Position numbers and translations under genes: made by a program. The notes beneath the pieces are model-generated. The model had not been told where the DNA came from and did no database searches. It was given only the letters and a program-made list of their open reading frames with translations. 64,000 nucleotides of DNA from R-RK-3 sp963842775 (lineage in GTDB: Bacteria > Pseudomonadota > Alphaproteobacteria > Rhizobiales > Rhodomicrobiaceae), in the NCBI GenBank assembly GCA_963842775.1, contig CAWJHQ010000013.1:293598-357597 (forward strand), read 5' to 3'. Shown piece by piece: positions 18,632-28,253 of this stretch (within the stretch, counting starts at the first letter, position 1; each line of letters begins with the position of its first letter).

Positions 18632-19114
18632 CTAGGCTTTGTTCTGGTCGACGACCAGGTCGTAGGAGATGTTGAAGCCGCCGTCCTGGGCCTTGCTGCC
18701 GGCGCCGCCGAGCTGGGCGATGCGCCCGGCAATGCCTTTATATTTGCCGGTGCCGCTGCCATCTTTGATCATGCCAGCGGCATGGAAGCCGTTGCCGTCC
18801 CAGGCGCCGGACGAGGTGTAGGAAAAGCCGCCATCCGAGCAGCTGACATCGCCATTGATGTCGAAGATGCCCCAGTTGCCTTCTTCGCGGCCGTAGAGGG
18901 ATTCGACGATCTTGACGGTGCAGCCGTTCAGCTCGCCGCCGCTGAGGGTGATCTGGTAGGAAACCGTCTTGCCGCCTGTCGGCTGATCCGGTGTTTGTTT
19001 ACCGATATTGTTGTTGAAGGCAACCTTTGACTTCATCGCCTGCGCTCCGGCAGGCGTGGCAGCTGCTAAGACCGCAATACTCACGGCACTGGTGAAAAGA
19101 AACATGAACCGCAT
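18632..19114 (-). CDS. Secreted protein, unknown
   Basis: 160 residues from ATG 19114, preceded by AAGAAGG. A signal peptide (MRFMFLFTSAVSIAVLAAATPAGA) is followed by a strand-rich, glycine-rich domain containing two cysteines (NGCTVKI, GDVSCSDGGF) that could form a disulfide, and the phrase GTGKYKGIAG, which resembles the small beta-barrel fold of allene-oxide-cyclase-like and DUF3224-like proteins. The assignment to that fold is weak. Periplasmic or secreted. Confidence 0.65.
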   Translation of the reverse strand: MRFMFLFTSAVSIAVLAAATPAGAQAMKSKVAFNNNIGKQTPDQPTGGKTVSYQITLSGGELNGCTVKIVESLYGREEGNWGIFDINGDVSCSDGGFSYTSSGAWDGNGFHAAGMIKDGSGTGKYKGIAGRIAQLGGAGSKAQDGGFNISYDLVVDQNKA

Positions 19115-19457
19115 AGCAATATACCTTCTTAACTGAGTGATGTGCAGTAGCAGCACCCTCCGCCAAGTGTGGCATAGTTCACAAAATTGACTTTGAGTGC
19201 TATCGGTGAAAGCGAGCGATCGCAATCACCGCCCTAAAAATGTTATTGATTGCAAAGTGTCTATCACCCCTTAGCAGGAGTGGCGACGGACAGATACTTG
19301 CATGTTCAAGCTGAACGTAGCAAGTTGTTTTGATAACCCGAGCGGATACTTGGAGGGCCTTTTGCTGAGGGGGATCTGCTCGGGGAGCAGCACTTGGTTG
19401 CCATCAGCCTCGCCGGTACACTCGAAGCTCCCGCTGTGGCTGAAGCGGTGGCTCGGC
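19115..19457. other. Intergenic, no feature seen
   Basis: About 340 bases between two - strand genes. Short frames only; no motif or strong hairpin recognised. Confidence 0.4.
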
Positions 19458-20318
19458 TTACGTGGCTGTTGCGGTGACGTGGGCCATCCGCTCCTTGAAC
19501 AGCCGTAATCCGGCTTCGTAAACCTTCATGTCATTCTCAAGCAGCTCGTCAAGCCGGTCCCGGCCTGATTTGCTCAAGCTGACATCATAATGCTCGGAAG
19601 CATTGCGCTCGGTTTGCGTCGCTTCCCACTGCAATGAAGATCCGGTCTGGTGCCGGAAGAGGGCCAGCGAGTCCTCGGAGAATTCCTGAACCCCGAGGAA
19701 GAACATCTTGCCAAGGTTTTCAATCGCCGAGCTCAGAAAAGCCGGATGATCGAAATCCCAGAACGAGGAGAGATAGGCCGTCTGCACATGTTTGATGTGC
19801 CCCAGAACGATCGGATTGTCCGACCGCACGAATTCATCGTAGGAAACGCGCTGGACCCATTCGATTGCCTCGACCTCTTCGCCCGAAGCCGTTGCTCGCC
19901 ATGCATCGGTGAAATTCGCCTCATTATGCCAGGAGCGATATTGAGAGGCCGTCCTGCGGACTGGATCGCGCAGGAACGTCATATACAGCATCTGCCTCGT
20001 CGAATTCACCGTCGAATAGAGAAAATGTCCCGTAAACAGCTTCTTCCCGGGGTCGGAAAAATCGGTTTCGCTGGTTGAACCGAAGAGCGGCGGCGCGACG
20101 TCTTCCGGTGGGAATTGCTGGATCAGAAAAGTTGCAAACCAGGTACCCGCCGTCTTGGGAATATGCAAGAAGGCAATCGCAGGGTGCTGGTGACGGATCT
20201 CGTCCCTGGGAAACAGCCGGACGATCCTTGGCGCGTGACACGAGCCGATAGGGGAGGCAGTCATAGTGTCCGCGATCCCTGCATTCGTCCCGCCGATGAC
20301 GTGAAGCGATTGTATCAA
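19458..20318 (-). CDS. Sulfotransferase family protein
   Basis: PAPS-dependent sulfotransferase of the family-2 type. FLHIPKTAGTWF (residues ~50-61) is the 5'-phosphosulfate loop and FLRDPVRRTASQY (~115-127) the 3'-phosphate-binding strand-helix; both are intact. The remainder is helical with conserved aromatic residues (SYDEFVRSDNP, LGVQEFSEDSL). The real start may be ATG 20264 (MTASPIG). Cytoplasmic enzyme expected to sulfate a glycan, lipid or small molecule. Near the NodU-type carbamoyltransferase, so both may decorate the same surface molecule, which is an inference. Confidence 0.85.
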   Translation of the reverse strand: MIQSLHVIGGTNAGIADTMTASPIGSCHAPRIVRLFPRDEIRHQHPAIAFLHIPKTAGTWFATFLIQQFPPEDVAPPLFGSTSETDFSDPGKKLFTGHFLYSTVNSTRQMLYMTFLRDPVRRTASQYRSWHNEANFTDAWRATASGEEVEAIEWVQRVSYDEFVRSDNPIVLGHIKHVQTAYLSSFWDFDHPAFLSSAIENLGKMFFLGVQEFSEDSLALFRHQTGSSLQWEATQTERNASEHYDVSLSKSGRDRLDELLENDMKVYEAGLRLFKERMAHVTATAT

Positions 20319-20731
20319 CCCGGTCTCCTAAATGGGCTGTATCCTAACCATAAATCACCCTGCATCAAACCCGGTATCGGCTGAATCCCCAGCTCTTTGC
20401 TTGGTCGCATTTTCGCGACGCAAACCGGTGTCCATCCCCGCCTCCACGGGGACATGCTTTGCAGGAAAATGCTCTAGAAATTGCATCCGCTCACATCCTC
20501 GACCAGCGATTGATGAAGAGGCCATGGCCGGGATCGCTGTGCTCGGATTTATTTTCAAACCCCGGGACATCTGCCTCATGACGAGCGAGCGCGTTCAGGC
20601 GAAAACGCCCGGGCATCGATGCGTTCGCCGAGACGCGCTTCACGGGCGGTGCGGGCTGATTTTCGTAGCAAGCGCAAACTATCGGCGACAAGCGGTGCGG
20701 ACATCCATGCTTATCGTGAAAGGCCAAGACC
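20319..20731. other. Intergenic with palindromic repeat
   Basis: Holds a member of the AAACCGG repeat family at about 20402-20476 (GTCGCATTTTCGCGACGC, AAACCGGTGTCC, GGAAAATGCTCT). The final 30 bases before the RTX gene contain its ribosome site region. No gene supported. Confidence 0.5.
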
Positions 20732-22042
20732 ATGGCAACAGTCACCGGAACCGACAATTCTGAGACGATCGATGGCGCCGATGGCGTCACCAACAGCGCC
20801 GACACGATTTTCGGGCTCGGCGGCAACGACACGATCTTCGGCCTCGGCGGCAACGACATCATCAAGGGCGGAGGCGGCGCCGACACGATCAATGGCGGGG
20901 CAGGCATCGACACCGTGAGCTACGCCGATTCCGCCGGGGCCGTGAAGGTCAGCCTCGGATTGGGGCGGGGTGACAGCGGAGACGCATATGGCGACGAGTA
21001 CATCAGTATCGAGAACATTACCGGCTCCAATTTCAGCGACTTCCTGTATGGCGGTGACGGCGCCAACGTCATCATAGGGGGAGGCGGCCACGATTACCTC
21101 GCTGGCGGCGGGGGCGCCGACACGCTCGATGGCGGTGAGGGCAACGACACCTTCACGGGCGGCGACGGCGCCGACAGGATCGATGGCGGCTCGGGCAGCG
21201 ACACCGTGCGCTATGCCAACTCCGACGTAGGCATATGGGTCAGCCTCTGGCAGGGCCTCGGTGACCACGGAACGGCGGAAGGCGACGTGCTTACCAGCAT
21301 CGAGAATGTCGTTGGATCGCCTTACGCCGACATCATCGGAGGCACCGATGGCCGCAATGTCCTCGAAGGTGGAGCCGGCAACGATTTCATCATGTCCGAC
21401 CTCGGGGCCGATACGCTCGACGGCGGCAGCGGTTACGACATTGTCAGCTATCTAAGCTCCGATAGCCGTAAACATCGACCTCCGCGGGCAAAATACCGGC
21501 GGAGAGGCACAAGGCGACATCCTGATCAGCATCGAGGAAGTCCGCGGATCGACGTTTGACGACACGCTGGAAGGCAGCGACTCCGCCGATGTTCTCAAAG
21601 GGTCGCACGGCGACGATATCGTGTTTGGCGCCGGCGGCAATGATACGCTCTATGGCTCGGCCGATAACGGCACTGACGACGACTTTGTCAGTGGCGGAGA
21701 AGGCAACGACGCGATCTATGGCGGGAGAGGCGCAGACTTGCTTGAAGGCGAAGGCGGCCGCAACTCCTTTTACTTTGCCATAGAGGATGCCGGCGACTTT
21801 CGCTCGACGAAGCGGACGAGATTATCGATTTCGAGAGCAACGAACGGATTTTCATCGATACGGAGGGGGCGGCATACGCCTTTGCCGGAGAGGACGAGAC
21901 GCCGGCCGCGCGTCAATACAGCATATGGTTCGAGGAAGACACCGACAGCTTCGTCCTGCGCTGGCGCAACGACGACGCCAGCTTCCACGATGTGCTCGTC
22001 TATGGCGATACGCTGACGACGGCTAACATCGATTTCGTGTAA
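20732..22042 (+). CDS. RTX calcium-binding repeat protein (two compensating frameshifts)
   Basis: Haemolysin-type beta-roll protein of about 436 residues. Repeats GLGGNDTIF, GGGGADTIN, GGEGNDTFTG, GGSGSDTV, GGAGNDFIM and, after the first shift, GAGGNDTLYG and GGEGNDAIYG are evident. Between repeat blocks lie modules with DxxxSIENxxGSxxxDxxxG, a common insertion in secreted RTX proteins. The frame changes near 21465, so that AVNIDLRGQNTGG follows, and changes back near 21800, giving a C-terminus DEADEIIDFESNERIFID...ANIDFV in the original frame. The IxDF phrase and the hydrophobic end match type I secretion signals. No transport genes adjacent. Confidence 0.85.
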
Positions 22043-22196
22043 TCCCGCGCTGAAAAACCCGGAGCGGGTCCAAGCCGCTCCGGCATGCCGATGCGCGAAA
22101 GTCTGCTGCGAATTTCTCCTCTTGCTCCTCTGACAGCCCTCCGCGTAACGTCCGGCGCAAGTCTGCGGGAAGGTGACAGCACGTGATGGGGCGGTT

Positions 22197-22832
22197 ATGG
22201 CAACAAATGCGCAGCAGCTTGAGAGTTTCATCAAGGAATCACTGCAGGCGGGGCATAAAAAGGAAGAAGTAACGAGCGTTCTGGGGCGCGCCGGCTGGCC
22301 GGAAGTGCAAATCAGAAATGCCTTGGATGCTTTTTCCGACGAGCCATTCCCGGTGCCTGTGCCGAAGCCGCGGCCATCGCTGTCCGCGCGCGATGCGTTC
22401 CTTTATCTGGTGATGTTCGGCACGCTGTATTACGGCGTGTGGAATCTCGTCAGCCTCCTCTTCTCTTTCATCGACCGGGCTTATCCCGATGCGGCAATCC
22501 TCAACTATTACAGCTATTGGGATCAGGAGCGCTGGGCGACGGCCACCATCATCATCACCTTCCCCGTCTTCTTCTTCATGGCGCATTACATCGGCAAGCA
22601 GATCGCACGCAATCCTTTCAAGCGCCTGTCTCCCGTCCGCCGCTGGCTCACCTATCTGACGATCTTCGTCGCCACCGTGGCCATGCTCGGCGACGTCACC
22701 ACGCTCATCTACTATCTCCTCGGCGGCGGCCTGACGACGCGGTTCCTCCTGAAGGTCGCGGTGGTTGCGATCATCGCCGGCACGGCCTTCACCTACTATC
22801 TCCTTGACCTTCGCAAGGAAGAAAAAGAATGA
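22197..22832 (+). CDS. DUF5671 membrane protein
   Basis: 211 residues from ATG 22197 (MATNAQQLESF). The N-terminal ~55 residues form a helical UBA-like segment (FIKESLQAGHKKEEVTSVLG, GWPEVQIRNAL); then comes the DUF5671 domain starting SARDAFLYLVMFGTLYYGVWNL, with about four to five membrane-spanning helices. Function unknown. The next gene overlaps its stop codon (ATGA), so the two are translationally coupled. Confidence 0.8.
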   Translation: MATNAQQLESFIKESLQAGHKKEEVTSVLGRAGWPEVQIRNALDAFSDEPFPVPVPKPRPSLSARDAFLYLVMFGTLYYGVWNLVSLLFSFIDRAYPDAAILNYYSYWDQERWATATIIITFPVFFFMAHYIGKQIARNPFKRLSPVRRWLTYLTIFVATVAMLGDVTTLIYYLLGGGLTTRFLLKVAVVAIIAGTAFTYYLLDLRKEEKE

Positions 22833-23246
22833 GACCGGCGATGAGCATCGGCAAGGTTCTGGCGGTGGGCGCCGCCCTTGTCGCGGGTTTGGCCGTAGCG
22901 GCCTCCATCTGGCTCAATCCGCCTGCTGAAAACAGAGCGCGCGCCATGGATTCTCAGCGGCTGTGGCGGATAAGCCGGATAGAGAGCGCCATCAACAACC
23001 ACTATCGGCTCCATCAGAAGTTGCCGGCCAATCTCGAAGAGCTCACGCATCGATCTTGCTCCCGAAAATCTGCGCGATCCCGGCACGGGTCAAATGTTCG
23101 AGTATGAGGCTGTGGGCGAGAGGGGCTATCGCCTCTGTGCCGTCTTCGAGCGCAGCGCGGACGTCGAGCCCAACCGGTCCTACGGCCGCAGGTACAAGGC
23201 CGGTCGCGACTGCTTCGAGGAGAAGGTGAAAGCCCCTGGAGAGTGA
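22829..23246 (+). CDS. Membrane-anchored partner of the DUF5671 protein (one frameshift)
   Basis: Begins at ATG 22829 overlapping the previous stop. An N-terminal signal anchor (KVLAVGAALVAGLAVAASIWL) is followed by RLWRISRIESAINNHYRLHQKLP and LEELTH, a pseudopilin-like pattern, and, in a second frame, APENLRDPGTGQMFEYEAVGERGYRLCAVF through to EEKVKAPGE. The shift is near 23050. The YE-Y and C-containing tail resembles the minor-pilin or GspG-like C-terminal fold seen in small anchored proteins. Likely works with the DUF5671 protein in the inner membrane. Confidence 0.65.
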
Positions 23247-23332
23247 GACCATGGCGGCGCTCACGGCCGGGCCGCATCGGATCGCCCTTGGCTTGCGCGG
23301 AATTCCGGGATGAGAGCGGAAGTCAACCTCCT

Positions 23333-23531
23333 AATACCAAGACCCAGTGACATGAACTCATGCGGTGCAATCAGCGCTTGTCTTCACCTCTCCCATGGGG
23401 AGAGGTCGGCGCGGACAGCGCCGGGTGAGGGGTTTATGGCTATCTATCAAACGCTTACCCCTCACCCCAACCCTCTCCCGCTCGTGAGCCTTTACGGCGA
23501 ACGACAAGCATTCGCCTATGGGAGAGGGGGG
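23333..23531. repeat. Dispersed 165-205 bp hairpin repeat, copy A
   Basis: Starts TACCAAGACCCAGTGACATGAAC and contains CCTCTCCCATGGGGAGAGG, GCCGGGTGAGGGG, CCCCTCACCCCAACCCTCTCCC and a final GGGAGAGGG. Includes the insert GGCGAACGACAAGCATTCGCC, itself a hairpin. Same family as copies at 36.9, 39.6, 44.3 and 59.9 kb. Confidence 0.85.
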
Positions 23532-23625
23532 CGACGCCTGCAGATCGAGGCGGAATTCCACAGCCGTTAGCTTGAGGCGCATGAGTCGCACTTTCAGAGA
23601 TTTGGTATAAATGCCGGAAAAAGTT

Positions 23626-23736
23626 TCAAAAAAAGTGATGGCCGACCGCAACGCGCCGCAAAGGCGTGTCTGGCGCACGCGGATCGTGCTTCTGAGCGCC
23701 GATGGCCTCGGCGCGAACGCGATCATGGCGGCGACG
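23626..23736 (+). pseudogene. IS630-family transposase remnant
   Basis: The frame here reads VMADRNAPQRRVWRTRIVLL followed by SADGLGANAIMAAT, the N-terminal helix-turn-helix segment of IS630-type transposases (family form: ADRNAPQ..VWRARIVLLSADGLGT..IM..TG). Homology stops at the point where the recognition helix would continue; no catalytic domain follows. It is a short relic with no mobility. Confidence 0.75.
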
Positions 23737-23811
23737 CTGGGAAGGGCGGGGATCGGTAAATTCGGCACGCTTCCCGCGCGCGCAGAGGGGCGACTGGAAG
23801 CCGCCCCTCTG

Positions 23812-23868
23812 GAGCGTGATCAGGAAAAGTGGAATCCGGTTTTCCGTCCGATCACGCGACCAGCTAAA
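23812..23868. repeat. Dispersed palindromic repeat with GCGTGATC/GATCACGC ends
   Basis: GCGTGATC and GATCACGC flank AGGAAAAGTGGAATCCGG and TTTTCCGTCC. A member, in the reverse sense, of the family at 9750-9803. Confidence 0.65.
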
Positions 23869-23931
23869 GAATCTGGAGCGGGCCACGCGGCGGCGTTGTT
23901 TCCACCTAAAGCGATCCCGCTCTGGAATAGG

Positions 23932-24279
23932 TCATTTCCCGTCGCAGGGAGTGCCGCTGACCTCACACACCCATGCCGAGCCTCGATGGCCCATGGACGA
24001 AGGGATAACCCCTCTGCCCGAGTATTTGCCGGATTTGTTGGGACTGCAGTCCTCGGACCCTGACCCCACATTGTCCGAATTGTGGAACGATTTGTCGTGG
24101 ACTCTTCTCTCGACAGCGGCCTCCCAGGCTTCCCACGCCAGAGATTTGGCTATTCCTTTTAAGTCAGCGAATCCGGTAGCGGCGACCTTGATGGACTTGC
24201 ACTGTTTTGCCACGGCATTTGAACTTTGCATCGCTAAGCCCGCAGCGAATAATGCAATGATAATTGGTACGCTTTTCAT
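23932..24279 (-). CDS. Small secreted cysteine-containing protein, unknown
   Basis: 115 residues with a signal peptide (MKSVPIIIALFAAGLAMQSSNAVA) and a mature part with four cysteines (KQCKSI, SEDCSP, WVCEVSGTPC). An AGGT ribosome site precedes the ATG. The mature region includes a helical stretch ADLKGIAKSLAWEAWEAAVERR. Unrecognised family; periplasmic or secreted. Confidence 0.6.
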   Translation of the reverse strand: MKSVPIIIALFAAGLAMQSSNAVAKQCKSIKVAATGFADLKGIAKSLAWEAWEAAVERRVHDKSFHNSDNVGSGSEDCSPNKSGKYSGRGVIPSSMGHRGSAWVCEVSGTPCDGK

Positions 24280-24540
24280 CGTGATACCTCGCTCAACATG
24301 AAATCAACTCACTGGAGTCGTCAACGTCACACGATATGCTCAAATTGAGTGAAAAACTGTTCCGTACGTAACAGATAAAGCCTGCCGCGCGCGGAATTTC
24401 AACTTGGCAGTCTCTTGAGCCGGGGATTGAGAGAGGCCCTGACTTGCCTGCGAGGCCTCTTTGGGCTCTTTTCCGTGGCCGTGCCACCGTGAGCACAACA
24501 CAACGCCAAGCCTTTCGTCCGGAAAGACGATCCAAACAAC

Positions 24541-24636
24541 TAGAGCGGTTCCCGCTTCATTGGAATCGGGACCGCTCGAAATTACCGGTTCCCACTTCTA
24601 TCCGAAAGTCGCGCAATACCTTTGAAGCGCTCTAGA
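24541..24636. repeat. Diverged copy of the 105-bp AGAGCGGTTCCCGCTTCAT repeat
   Basis: Begins AGAGCGGTTCCCGCTTCATT and ends GAAGCGCTCTAGA, as in the two better copies at 31087 and 36646. It overlaps the 3' end of the bestrophin gene. Confidence 0.6.
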
Positions 24637-25654
24637 ACAGGATATTATGCTCCGCTTCGATCGGTTTGAGGCCGGTCTGTTCGCCGAGCATGGTCCGCAT
24701 CTCGATCTCGATGCGCCGCGCAATGAACGAGATCGGGGCATCGTTGGAGCCCCCCTCGAACGGATTGGAGGAATTCTCTCCGACCTTTTCCAGCGAAACG
24801 AAAACCCAGCCGACGACCGCGCTGAATGGGACATTCAACCAGGCCGTCCAATGTCCGATCCCGGCGGATTTTCCCAGGTCCTGGGCATATGGAAAGAGAG
24901 CGAACGGCACGATCGCGGCAAAGATCGTCACCAGAAAAACGGCGATCGAATAGTAGTTACGCGCATATGGATAGGTCTTTATCCGCTTCAGGGCGCCTTG
25001 CACCCGGACCAGTTCATCAAGCGTGGCTATCAACCCGATCATTATGTATTCGCTGATGAGATTCTTATCGTGCAGATCGCTGATGGCTTCATATTGCCAA
25101 TGAAGAATGAGGGCCTCTTTGTCGCCTCGATGCGTCATGACTTTCCGCATGTCGGCATCCGGCAAATATGTCTTCAGCTCGTCCTCGAGGGAGGACTGGC
25201 TTTCCGGAGTCGGAAGCATGGCAAGAAATCGGGCGTTCCCCGGTTCAGACGCATTTTCCCAGGACTTTTTTTCGCGCAGGAAAAAGCGCAGCGCGGTCAG
25301 CCAGGCGAGATGGCGATAGAAAATGTCTTTCAGTCCCGGACCGGATCGCACGGCATCCACATGACCGATCGTAGCCGTCAACCTGTTGGCCAGGATCAGA
25401 CTGTTCGCGATGAGCTGCCCGGAAAGCACGAGGGCTTCGTTGGAGCGCGCGTAGCATTGCGAATTCTTGAATGCGAGAATGATCGCGAGCGCCGATCCGA
25501 TGATCGTCAGGACCGGCGCCGGTATCGTCAGGAAATTCCAGTGCGAGACTTGAAGGAACAAGGTGACGAGCAGCGACCAGCCGATCAGATAGGCAGCCTC
25601 CCATCTCGTCCAGCCGAGAAACTGGGCGAATTTATATTGTCTACCGACATGCAT
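24632..25654 (-). CDS. Bestrophin-family ion channel
   Basis: 340 residues of the bestrophin/UPF0187 family of pentameric anion (or cation) channels of the inner membrane. Features: membrane helices at ~20-35 and 40-62, the conserved ALAIILAFKNSQCYARSNEAL segment, a second membrane pair at ~228-275, and the cytosolic NPFEGGSNDAPISFIARRIE that matches the family NPF(x)G..D.P...I motif. Complete, transcribed singly from about 25.7 kb. Confidence 0.88.
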   Translation of the reverse strand: MHVGRQYKFAQFLGWTRWEAAYLIGWSLLVTLFLQVSHWNFLTIPAPVLTIIGSALAIILAFKNSQCYARSNEALVLSGQLIANSLILANRLTATIGHVDAVRSGPGLKDIFYRHLAWLTALRFFLREKKSWENASEPGNARFLAMLPTPESQSSLEDELKTYLPDADMRKVMTHRGDKEALILHWQYEAISDLHDKNLISEYIMIGLIATLDELVRVQGALKRIKTYPYARNYYSIAVFLVTIFAAIVPFALFPYAQDLGKSAGIGHWTAWLNVPFSAVVGWVFVSLEKVGENSSNPFEGGSNDAPISFIARRIEIEMRTMLGEQTGLKPIEAEHNILF

Positions 25655-25682
25655 GACGAATAGCGCCCCGGTTGGCTTGCCT

Positions 25683-25845
25683 GCTAGAGCGTGATCAGTT
25701 TAGGTAACCACAGTTTTTGTCATCCCCGCGAAGGCGGGGATCCAGTAATCACCGGGACTCGCTGCGGAATACTGGATCCCCGCCTTCGCGGGGATGACAT
25801 CGGTGTTTGTGGCATAGGGATTCCACTTAAATCGATCCCGCTTTA
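25683..25845. repeat. Dispersed GTCATCCCCGCGAAGGCGGGGATCC hairpin, long form A
   Basis: Arms GTCATCCCCGCGAAGGCGGG and CCCGCCTTCGCGGGGATGAC enclose about 40 bases. Outer flanks AGAGCGTGATCAGTTTAGGT and ATTCCACTTAAATCGATCCC also recur around the copy at 52549-52707, but the central segment there is in the opposite orientation. Confidence 0.85.
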
Positions 25846-25953
25846 GGGTCGAGACGCATCAAATCCGCCATACGATATCAGCAACGGGCGCTGCATCAAC
25901 CGTTACGCATATGCACGGCCGCACACGCCGGCCGATCCAGGCCTCCGGAAACA

Positions 25954-26334
25954 TTATTTCGTTGTTTGCGCCGCGGCCATGTTTCTGGCGACGACGTCAA
26001 TCGTCTGCTGGTATTCCTTCTTTGGGCTGAATTCGAGGACCTCGGTGTCTTCCTCGAAGATGGGTACGTGCCCAGGCTCGATGTAATAGACATCGCCGGT
26101 TTTCAGCACGGCGTCGCCATCCTTGCTTTTGACCCGCACTCGGCCCTTGAAAATGTAGCCCCAATGCGGCGATTGGCACATGTCGTCCGGCAGGCCCTTG
26201 AACAAGGGCGTCGCGTCCACGCCCTTGGGGAAGATTTCATAGGAGACGATCATCCCGCCCCATTCGACCAGGCGGCTGCAGAAACCCTCGCCGTAGTCCT
26301 CCACTATCGGCAAATCCTTCATCGCATGATGCAT
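25954..26334 (-). CDS. Cupin-domain protein
   Basis: 126 residues forming a single cupin: WGGMIVSYEIFPKGVD, then CQSPHWGYIFKGRVRVKSKDG and VLKTGDVYYIEPGHVPIFEED. The PHWG...G pattern and PGH are in place of the classical HxH/H metal set, so metal binding is uncertain. No signal peptide, so cytosolic. The start may be ATG 26334 or 26322 (MKDLPIV). Lies downstream of the kinase gene on the same strand, separated by about 215 bases containing an imperfect direct repeat of CCCRGGACAAAC. Confidence 0.7.
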   Translation of the reverse strand: MHHAMKDLPIVEDYGEGFCSRLVEWGGMIVSYEIFPKGVDATPLFKGLPDDMCQSPHWGYIFKGRVRVKSKDGDAVLKTGDVYYIEPGHVPIFEEDTEVLEFSPKKEYQQTIDVVARNMAAAQTTK

Positions 26335-26550
26335 TGTCAGTCTCCTCGTAAGCTTGTGACACGCTGCGCAGAGCGCGGTTTAGATACGCTGCTCGGTCGC
26401 CAGACCTGCTTGCCGCAACTGATGCACCTCTATCACGAGGTGGAACTCCCGGCATGGGGCGGTTGTCCCAGGACAAACCCGCCGCGGCATGGCGGTCCCG
26501 GGACAAACTCGACATTTGCATTGCCGGCGGCGCGGAGGCTGGGGCGTGCC

Positions 26551-27960
26551 CTAACCCTGCGGCGCTTCGTCGAGAAGGATGCTGAACGTCGAGCCTTCGC
26601 CCGGCCGCGACGCGATCTTCAGCTCGCCGCGATGCCGGGTGACCACATGCTTGACGATGGCGAGCCCAAGGCCGGAGCCTGATTTGTCGCCGCCGCCATC
26701 GTTCGCCCGGTAGAAGCGCTCGGTGAGGCGCGGCAAATGTTTCGCCTCGATGCCCTCGCCGTCGTCGCGCACCGTCAGCAGCACCTTCGGCGTTTGCGGC
26801 TGCTGCGCGTCGCGCTCGATGGTCAGCCAGACATTGCCGCCGCTCCGGCCATATTTGATGGCGTTCTCGACCAGATTGGAGACGACCTGCACCAGCTCGT
26901 CGCGGTCGCCCTGCACCCAGATCGGTCCGTCACCGGCGATCAGATGACAGGCGATGCCCGCTTTCTCCGCGACGGGCTGAAGCGTGGCGACCACATGCCC
27001 GGCAATGTCCACGAGGTCGACGCGGCTCTGCGGCCGCAGATGCAGGCGCGTTTCGATCCGGTTCAGCGACAAGAGATTGTCGATCAGCCGCGCCATCCTT
27101 TGCGCCTGCCGCGCCATGATCTCCAGGAAGCGGTCCCGTGCGGCGGCGTCATTGCGCGCGGCGCCTTGCAGCGTCTCGATGAAGCCGAGCACCGAGGCGA
27201 GCGGGGTGCGCAGCTCATGGCTGGCATTGGCGATGAAATCGGAACGCAGCCGGTCGATCCGTTCCTGCTCGGTGAGGTCGCGCAGGAATATGAGGATGGC
27301 CGGCCGCCGTTCCCCGGGTTTGCCCGATACTGGGCCGATCCAGCTGATCGTCGCCTCCATATGGCGCTCGATCGGCACGCGCTGCTCGTAATTCACGGTC
27401 TGCGTGGCGTGCAATGCGGGATGCGCGTCCCCAACCCCCGCCAGCACGCCGGGATCGCGGATGAAGCTGGAAATATGCTGCTGCGCCCGGATGTTGGCGA
27501 GGAATTCGAGCGCCAGGCGGTTGAAGCTCAGCACCTGGCCTTGCGCGTTCAGCACGATGGCGGGACCGGGCAGCCCCTCGATGATGCCGCTCACCGTCTG
27601 GTCGGCGGCGGAACGGTCGGCCGTGCGCAGGTTGAGCCCGACGGGCCGCATCACGCCCTCGCGCGGCAGGAACGCGCCTCCCGCGATGATGGAGAGGATG
27701 CCGAAAATGGCGGGCAGCAGCGGCAGCTGATAGTTCAGCACGAAGATCAGGATGATTCCGGTGCTCAGCGCCAGCAGCCAGCGCCGCAGATAGAGGCGCT
27801 GCACGACGCGGGCGGCGAGCGCTTCGGCGCTGGGAGGGAGGTCAGGGTGCACGATATCACCGACATAGCCGCGTGAGTGGCTGCGCTCGTCTTGTAGATG
27901 GTCCACCATGATAGGGGCAATCGTCTTGTTCTTGAGCGTGATCGGCGCCATTGGCGGCAC
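26551..27960 (-). CDS. phoR: PhoR-type sensor histidine kinase
   Basis: 469 residues: two adjacent membrane helices (~60-98), a PAS domain (IIEGLPGPAIVLNAQGQVLSF, ~125-225), HisKA with the phosphoacceptor in FIANASHELRTPL (~245), and the HATPase with N box (LVENAIKYG), G1 (DDGEGI), F (FYR) and G2 (GSGLGLAIVKH) boxes. This is the architecture of PhoR, which phosphorylates PhoB in phosphate limitation. However, no pst, phoU or phoB gene is present here, so the target is inferred. A likely start lies at one of the early ATGs; the first residues are variable. Confidence 0.85.
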   Translation of the reverse strand: MPPMAPITLKNKTIAPIMVDHLQDERSHSRGYVGDIVHPDLPPSAEALAARVVQRLYLRRWLLALSTGIILIFVLNYQLPLLPAIFGILSIIAGGAFLPREGVMRPVGLNLRTADRSAADQTVSGIIEGLPGPAIVLNAQGQVLSFNRLALEFLANIRAQQHISSFIRDPGVLAGVGDAHPALHATQTVNYEQRVPIERHMEATISWIGPVSGKPGERRPAILIFLRDLTEQERIDRLRSDFIANASHELRTPLASVLGFIETLQGAARNDAAARDRFLEIMARQAQRMARLIDNLLSLNRIETRLHLRPQSRVDLVDIAGHVVATLQPVAEKAGIACHLIAGDGPIWVQGDRDELVQVVSNLVENAIKYGRSGGNVWLTIERDAQQPQTPKVLLTVRDDGEGIEAKHLPRLTERFYRANDGGGDKSGSGLGLAIVKHVVTRHRGELKIASRPGEGSTFSILLDEAPQG

Positions 27961-28253
27961 ATTGCGACCGCATATAGCCGTGGAACAAGACAGCTACCAT
28001 AAGAATACGACAGTTTGCTCACAGCTCCGGTGATCTGTATCGCGGCGGGCGTGTGATGCGTTGATTTTCGGCCTCATGCAAAACCTTAGGGCGTGCACTC
28101 ATAATGCACCTAGGGACAATATCGCACGTGCCATTCTCGCGATAAATTCGGAAAGCGAATTGGCAAACGGTCGGACTCGCTTCCGAGTGGGATCGCGCAT
28201 TGTTCTGGGATGGCGCGAGATCAGCGTGAGAATGTATTCGGCCCCGACCTAGC

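Noticed and set aside
20461..20913. Proline-rich - strand ORF at the start of the RTX gene
   Set aside because: Reading is the reverse of GGNDT-type repeats; no ribosome site.
21452..21640. - strand frames over the RTX gene
   Set aside because: Glycine/aspartate repeats on the + strand generate these frames; no independent features.
23333..23531. Possible CRISPR array in the repeat-rich intergenic region
   Set aside because: Repeats are inverted arms within single elements, not evenly spaced direct repeats with spacers.
24647..25663. 338-codon + strand frame opposite the bestrophin gene
   Set aside because: No motif or start signal; the - strand product has the bestrophin signature.
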